A stretch of 64,000 bases of DNA from Thiotrichales bacterium (lineage in GTDB: Bacteria > Pseudomonadota > Gammaproteobacteria > Beggiatoales > Beggiatoaceae): contig JADGDE010000001.1 in NCBI GenBank assembly GCA_016745035.1, positions 906,507 through 970,506 on the forward strand, read 5' to 3'. The notes beneath the pieces were generated by a model. That model had not been told where the DNA came from. It saw nothing but the letters and a program-made list of their open reading frames with translations, and ran no database searches. This document shows, in pieces, positions 56,212 through 64,000 of the stretch. The translations under genes were made by a program, and so were the position numbers. The stretch's first letter is position 1. The number at the start of each line of letters is the position of its first letter.

Positions 56212-57744
56212 ATGACTGAGCAATCCGATAACAGTTGGGGGCACATGTGGCGAGATATACTCGAATACCTCAACCTTTTAAATCTTTGGCAAGATAGCAG
56301 CTTTACGACTCCTAGCAGTGTTGAGTTAATGTTGGGAGAGCCGTGGTTTAGTAATGGATTGTTTGTGCTATTTGGCTTTCCTATCGCCTTGTTGATTAGC
56401 ACTGAAATTTTATTTTGGTTGCAACGTAAAAACTCACCTTGGTTGAGTTTTACCCGCCATATTCGTAATTGGCTAATTCCAAGTTTTTTTGCCCATATTC
56501 TCTTACTTCATGTCTTAAATTTTTCCAGCGAATCGGTCAGCGTACGCTTGGTATTGACCTTATTTTGGGTGGTGTTTATCTATAGCGCCCTTAAATTGCT
56601 CGATACCTTAATTTTTTCCAAAAATAGCCAATTTCAATTACAACAACAAGTGCCAAAATTATTGATTGATTTTTTGCGCTTGTTTTTGGTGCTCTTGGGT
56701 GCAGCTTTCGTACTCGCCAAAGTTTGGCATTTAGATCTAGCACAATTACTCACCGCCTTGAGTGTCGGCTCTTTGGTGCTCGGCTTAGCATTACAAAATG
56801 TCATGGGCAGCTTGTTTTCTGGTATTGCCCTGTTATCCTCGCGCCCGTTTTCGGTCGGTGATTGGATTAAAATTCGGGAAATAGAAGGGCAAGTGACCAG
56901 CATGGACTGGCGCGCAGTATCGCTTAAAGACCGTCAAGGCGATTTGGTGGTGATTCCCAACGCCATGATAGCCGAGGAGAGTTTTCATAATTATAGCCAG
57001 CCTAGTATCCGCCACATCGAAACCTTGCTATTGAATTTCTCTTATGAGGACCCGCCCAATCAGGTAAAAGCCTGTTTAATGGATGCCGCCTTGGCTTGCG
57101 AGTTTATTCTCAGCGAGCCTAAGCCTGAAGTTGAACTCGAACATTATGGCGACTTTAATGTCAGCTATCGGGTAAATTATGTGATTGAAGATTATGCCAA
57201 ACAGCCAGAAATTCGCGATGATTTTGTCAGCCGCGTTTGGTATATCAGTCGCCGTTATCAGCTACGTTTTGCCGCTCGCCCGCATATGCGCACAGGTAAA
57301 ACCGAAACAGTATCGTTGGCATTATTTGAACAATTAGACAAACTCAGCAATTTGGATTTGCCCAAAGCTGATCAAGAACAATTACTCCAACACGCACACA
57401 TCGACAATTATGGCAAAGGTGAAATCCTGCTTAACAAAGGTGATTTAGCCAAAGCCTTTTATATGCTGCTGGAGGGCGAGGCGGTGGAGTTAATTCAAAT
57501 AAACCACAGCGATGAGCCGCTAAATCATTTGCGTCAGGGCGACTTTATTGGCGCGGCGAGTATGATTCGACGTATGCCTAGCAATGTCAGTGTTAAAGCC
57601 TTGTCGGACTTAAAAGTCTTGGCGGTAGACATCAACGCCATGCAGCAGGTGTTGCAACACCATGTCCACATTGCCCAGCACCTTGAAAACCTTGTTGAAA
57701 TGCGTGAAAACCGTATTCGTAAAATCTTAGAAAACCGATCTTAA
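56212..57744 (+). CDS. MscS-family mechanosensitive channel with C-terminal cNMP-binding domain
   Basis: About 510 residues from ATG 56212. Four or five membrane segments precede the MscS pore helix and beta-domain: 'LTALSVGSLVLGLALQNVMG' is the Gly/Ala-rich TM3, and 'SRPFSVGDWIKIREIEGQV' and 'VVIPNAMI' the beta-domain. The C-terminal ~125 residues form a cyclic-nucleotide-binding-type domain ('LNKGDLAKAFYMLLEGEAV', 'GDFIGAASMIRR'). This suggests gating by a nucleotide as in the bCNG group. TATACT at 56200-56205 lies only seven bases before the ATG, so a leaderless transcript is possible. Confidence 0.9.
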   Translation: MTEQSDNSWGHMWRDILEYLNLLNLWQDSSFTTPSSVELMLGEPWFSNGLFVLFGFPIALLISTEILFWLQRKNSPWLSFTRHIRNWLIPSFFAHILLLHVLNFSSESVSVRLVLTLFWVVFIYSALKLLDTLIFSKNSQFQLQQQVPKLLIDFLRLFLVLLGAAFVLAKVWHLDLAQLLTALSVGSLVLGLALQNVMGSLFSGIALLSSRPFSVGDWIKIREIEGQVTSMDWRAVSLKDRQGDLVVIPNAMIAEESFHNYSQPSIRHIETLLLNFSYEDPPNQVKACLMDAALACEFILSEPKPEVELEHYGDFNVSYRVNYVIEDYAKQPEIRDDFVSRVWYISRRYQLRFAARPHMRTGKTETVSLALFEQLDKLSNLDLPKADQEQLLQHAHIDNYGKGEILLNKGDLAKAFYMLLEGEAVELIQINHSDEPLNHLRQGDFIGAASMIRRMPSNVSVKALSDLKVLAVDINAMQQVLQHHVHIAQHLENLVEMRENRIRKILENRS

Positions 57745-57746
57745 CC

Positions 57747-61109
<3,363 letters not shown>

Positions 61110-61922
61110 CTAGAAATTAAAAACTTTTTGCAAAATTTCAGTGCTACGTGCCGCAGGGTTGGCACGAATACGCTGCTCTTCTTCGGCAATACGCGCAAAC
61201 AAAGCATCCAAGGCTTCTTTGGTGACATATTCGTCAATATTTTGGCTATCATCGCCTAAAAGATTACCTAAAAGTGCGCCACCGTTACTTTTTGCCGTTT
61301 CCATCAGTTTGTTATAACTGGCACTCACGCCGTTAGCATCCATTGCCTTTTTCACCACAGGGGCGATTTTAGCCTTGAGATCGGATTCGGTATTGTCTTG
61401 GAAATAGCGGGTGGCGGCTTTGTCATCGCCTTTGAGGATATTTGTCGCATCTGTGACACTCATGTCATCAATGGCTTGGCTAAAAATCGCTGTTGCCTCG
61501 GGCACGGCATCCTCAGCGGCTTTGTTCATGCTGCTAACAAAATCATCGACGATTTTTTCTTGTCCGACCTTACGCAGAATTTGTTCCAACGGCGCAAGCC
61601 CTTTGGGCACTTTGATTTTATAATCGCTGTTAGCAAAGCCGCCTGTGGCACTTAAGGTTGAGACAGCCGCTTGTGTGCCTTGTTTTAAGGCTTCTTTTAA
61701 GCCGCCATCAATTTCGCCCAAACTCAGCTTATCAATAAAACTGGTATCGGCTTTGGCGGCGGTGCTGGGCGCAGCTTCTGTTTGTTTTTGACTCTCCGCC
61801 GCTTCTTTGGCTTGCGGTTCTAGGGCAACGGCTGCCTCGGTGGCTTGTTTGAGTAAATCATCTAAACCTGCTTGCGCACTGAGAGGTAAGCTTAATAATA
61901 AACAAGGTAATAAATAACGCAT
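61110..61922 (-). CDS. DUF4197 family secreted protein
   Basis: 270 residues with a Sec signal ('LLPCLLLSLPLSAQAGLDD'), an Ala/Glu/Lys-rich low-complexity linker (about 25-65), and a helical DUF4197 domain: 'LGEIDGGLKEALKQGTQAAV', 'NSDYKIKVPKGLAPLEQIL', ending 'IRANPAARSTEILQKVFNF'. The family is periplasmic and of unknown function. Its stop codon is directly followed by the ligA start. Confidence 0.88.
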   Translation of the reverse strand: MRYLLPCLLLSLPLSAQAGLDDLLKQATEAAVALEPQAKEAAESQKQTEAAPSTAAKADTSFIDKLSLGEIDGGLKEALKQGTQAAVSTLSATGGFANSDYKIKVPKGLAPLEQILRKVGQEKIVDDFVSSMNKAAEDAVPEATAIFSQAIDDMSVTDATNILKGDDKAATRYFQDNTESDLKAKIAPVVKKAMDANGVSASYNKLMETAKSNGGALLGNLLGDDSQNIDEYVTKEALDALFARIAEEEQRIRANPAARSTEILQKVFNF

Positions 61923-62006
61923 AAGAGGATTCCTGTAGCCAAAGAAAAAAATAAAACAGCCTCTATTGAAACAAGCTTATCTACATTTGGCAACTGCTTG
62001 AGTTGA

Positions 62007-63089
62007 TTATTGTGCTGGCTTTAGGTTTTCAGCTTTTTCTTTTTCTAAGGTTTCTTGTGCCTCGGTGTCTGATTCTAGCAAAATCGCCAACCAACGGGTG
62101 TTGTCACTGGTCTCTAAAATCAGTTTTGCGGTCATGGTCAGGGGAATCGATAATAACATGCCAACAGCGCCTAACACCCAGCCCCAAAACAATAAGGACA
62201 AAAACACCACCAAGGTGGATAGCCCCAAGGTGCGTCCCATAATCCGTGGCTCTATCATGTTACCAAGGACATTATTCACCAGCACATAACCCATTGCTGT
62301 ATAAACCGCAAACCAGCCGCCCAATTGTAAAGAAGCCAATAACACCGCTGGAATCGCCGCTATCAAAGAGCCGATATTGGGCACATAGTTGAGGAAAAAT
62401 GCCAACACGCCAAATAACAGCGCATAGTCCACGCCTAAAATCATCAGCCAAAAGGTGATCAGTAAACCTGTGATTAAACTCATCACGGTTTTAATTGCAA
62501 TATAGCGTTTTATTTTTTGCACCACATGACTTAATTTTGCCAACGATACATCCGGTTTTTTAAAAATTAAACGCAGTTTGGTTGGAAAACTGGCGGCTTC
62601 TAGCAGCATAAAAATCACCAGTAATAAAATTAAAAAGGTATTGGATAGCACGCTGCCGACACTGCCCAAGCCCTTGGCAACTAAATCGATAATGGTTTCG
62701 GGGTTAAAATAATTGCCAATCACATTTTCGCTCATATCAATACCATAGCCATGTAAACGCTGATTTAAGGCATTGGTATTATGGGTTAGCCGTGCTTCAT
62801 AACTGGGCAAGGCTTGACTAAAGTCTTGCAAACTGGCGCTGACTAAAGAGAAAAAGGTCAGTTGTACCAAAATAATGCAGCTAATGACTAAGCCCAAAGC
62901 AATAGCGGTGGGAATATTTTTGTCTTGTAACCACATTAAAGGTGGGGCAAACATAATGGTGAAAAATATGGATAATAAAAATGGGGCAATGATTTCTTCA
63001 GCAGCACGCATTCCCGCAATAATGATCACAAAGGCAGCCAAAGATAATAAAATCCGTAAAGTGGTATTTTGCGCAAGTGTATTTGACAT
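62007..63089 (-). CDS. AI-2E family transporter (PerM/TqsA-like)
   Basis: 360 residues with about eight membrane segments. The conserved C-terminal motif region 'LNYVPNIGSLIAAIPAVLLA' and 'NNVLGNMIEPRIMGRTLGLS' mark the AI-2E transporter family. Members export varied substrates (autoinducer-2, Na+/Li+ antiport in some), so the substrate is open. The C-terminal tail is acidic and Lys-rich. A MITE-like copy lies 105 bp upstream. Confidence 0.92.
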   Translation of the reverse strand: MSNTLAQNTTLRILLSLAAFVIIIAGMRAAEEIIAPFLLSIFFTIMFAPPLMWLQDKNIPTAIALGLVISCIILVQLTFFSLVSASLQDFSQALPSYEARLTHNTNALNQRLHGYGIDMSENVIGNYFNPETIIDLVAKGLGSVGSVLSNTFLILLLVIFMLLEAASFPTKLRLIFKKPDVSLAKLSHVVQKIKRYIAIKTVMSLITGLLITFWLMILGVDYALLFGVLAFFLNYVPNIGSLIAAIPAVLLASLQLGGWFAVYTAMGYVLVNNVLGNMIEPRIMGRTLGLSTLVVFLSLLFWGWVLGAVGMLLSIPLTMTAKLILETSDNTRWLAILLESDTEAQETLEKEKAENLKPAQ

Positions 63090-63194
63090 ACTAAGACCTA
63101 GAAAATGGTATCTGGGTGAATAAACCGTATAACCAATAATAATGCTGATTCTTCGTGTATCTTACCTGTCATTATGCCAATAGCAATATTTATT

Positions 63195-63254
63195 GATGTG
63201 ATGCAAAGGCTTCTTAATGCCCCAAAAGGCAAAAAACTGCCTTTGCGTCACATC
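63195..63254 (-). repeat. MITE-like dispersed repeat, short copy D (complete palindrome)
   Basis: 60 bp. GATGTGATGCAAAGGC (63195-63210) and GCCTTTGCGTCACATC (63239-63254) are inverted with one mismatch. Between them is the inner hairpin TGCC...GGCA, with CCCCAAAAGG as in copies B and C. It lacks the CAATGGCGG and AGCCGTG blocks, so it is either a minimal form or a deletion derivative. Lies between two minus-strand genes. Confidence 0.65.
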
Positions 63255-63273
63255 AGTTCATAGGCTGCCTTTT

Positions 63274-64000
63274 TTAATCCGTCAGCGGGATTTTTACCTC
63301 ATCCACCGCACTCATTTGACTAATTTCGGTTTCAATATCAATTTGATCGGGGTTTTGGGTGTCTTGCTGTAATAGCTGTTCTATCAAGGTTTGTTGTTCT
63401 AAAATTTGCGTATGACCTTGACCGTCTTGGAGATAGGCTGCCCACGGAATACATTTGGTTAATGGGAACAATTGCCCCTCTGCTGGAGATATATCAATAT
63501 GCAAGCAAGAGATAAACAATAAGCGTTTATTGTCATAAGCCGGGTCTTGACTGATGCTACGAAAACAACGGTCAAATTCGGCTTGAGTGTTGACTTGTGC
63601 TGCGATTAATAAGGGGTTTTTGGCGGTGACAATCCAAGGCATAAAATTGATTAGATTATGTTCCATGTGATTGGAATTTTCGGGCACATAATCAATATCA
63701 CGACGGTATTGGAATAAATCAGCAGCTAAGTTTGTCCCAATAGGCACCGATTGCTCTGGTGCTGACCATTGTGCTTTGAGTTGTTGATAAAATTTAGGCG
63801 CAGCAACAAATAACCTTGAGGTGCTTTGTACGCGGAGTAAATACGGTTGTCCGGCTTCGGTTGCGATCATTTTTTCAAGATTGAGGAACAGACCTTGTTC
63901 ACGGTTATTATCTAATAGCTGATTATCAATGCAGACCGTCGGCTTGCCTTTCTCCCAACCTAAGTGGATGTTTTTACCGGCGAAATGATAGGCTTGTTGA
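63274..64000 (-). CDS. Unrecognised protein, 5' end beyond the window
   Basis: The frame stays open to base 64000 through residues such as 'GKNIHLGWEKGKPTVCID', so the visible 242 residues are the C-terminal part of a longer gene. It is mostly soluble in character with no membrane segment, heme motif or nucleotide-binding loop that I can see. Recognisable stretches are 'HMEHNLINFMPWIVTAKN' and an acidic Gln-rich end ('LLQQDTQNPDQIDIETEI'). No family is assigned. An internal ATG at 63870 would give 198 residues, but the upstream codons look equally protein-like. Confidence 0.6.
   Translation of the reverse strand, partial: QQAYHFAGKNIHLGWEKGKPTVCIDNQLLDNNREQGLFLNLEKMIATEAGQPYLLRVQSTSRLFVAAPKFYQQLKAQWSAPEQSVPIGTNLAADLFQYRRDIDYVPENSNHMEHNLINFMPWIVTAKNPLLIAAQVNTQAEFDRCFRSISQDPAYDNKRLLFISCLHIDISPAEGQLFPLTKCIPWAAYLQDGQGHTQILEQQTLIEQLLQQDTQNPDQIDIETEISQMSAVDEVKIPLTD

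Overview
The window reads as a stretch of chromosome from a free-living gammaproteobacterium with moderate, slightly AT-rich base composition. The F1Fo-ATPase operon order (atpI-B-E-F-H-A-G-D-C with glmU close behind), nagZ, SlyD, LigA and Der sequences fit that class. The density of c-di-GMP/PAS signalling, c-type cytochromes, a DMSO-reductase-family operon and assimilatory nitrate genes suggest a metabolically flexible, possibly Thiotrichales/Beggiatoa-like sulfur bacterium. The taxonomic placement is inference only. No tRNA, rRNA, CRISPR array, intact insertion sequence or prophage was seen.

Layout. 1-5.6 kb: the end of an LTA-synthase/sulfatase-type membrane enzyme, a membrane protein, a cNMP-GGDEF diguanylate cyclase bracketed by two inverted copies of a small MITE-like repeat, and a large HPt-REC-REC-GGDEF-EAL protein whose signature residues are nearly all lost. 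5.7-19.8 kb: nagZ, a roughly ten-PAS protein without an output domain, glmS, a three-gene polysaccharide set (BY-kinase-like ATPase, sugar transferase, Gfo/Idh dehydrogenase), mazG, moaB, a CobW-family GTPase, an unusual FKBP-methyltransferase fusion, and a DUF4166 protein next to an SPFH protein.

21.3-31.5 kb is the most unusual region. A six-gene minus-strand operon runs from a small secreted protein, through a secreted Met/Gly hexapeptide-repeat protein, a pentaheme cytochrome c, a Tat-exported DMSO-reductase-family molybdoenzyme and a four-cluster ferredoxin subunit, to a TorD-like chaperone. It starts from a good sigma-54 promoter candidate. Divergent from it is a histidine kinase with a heme-c motif (CNICH) in its sensor domain, translationally coupled to a sigma-54-dependent response regulator. 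A 14-bp perfect palindrome about 130 bp upstream of the promoter is a plausible activator site. Together they look like a self-regulated periplasmic respiratory or redox-defence module.

32-36.4 kb: a partner-switching signalling cassette (PhnD-like periplasmic binding protein, PP2C/SpoIIE phosphatase, anti-sigma-like ATPase, STAS antagonist, histidine kinase). 36.4-46.9 kb: glmU, slyD, the complete ATP synthase operon behind a clear sigma-70 promoter, and der. 47-56 kb: the nitrate assimilation operon nrtA-nrtB-nrtD-nirB-nirD-nasA, interrupted by two near-identical clusters of palindromes. 56-64 kb: an MscS channel with a cNMP domain, cobyrinate a,c-diamide synthase, ligA (with a 13-bp hairpin in its first codons), a DUF4197 protein, an AI-2E-family transporter and an unrecognised gene running off the end.
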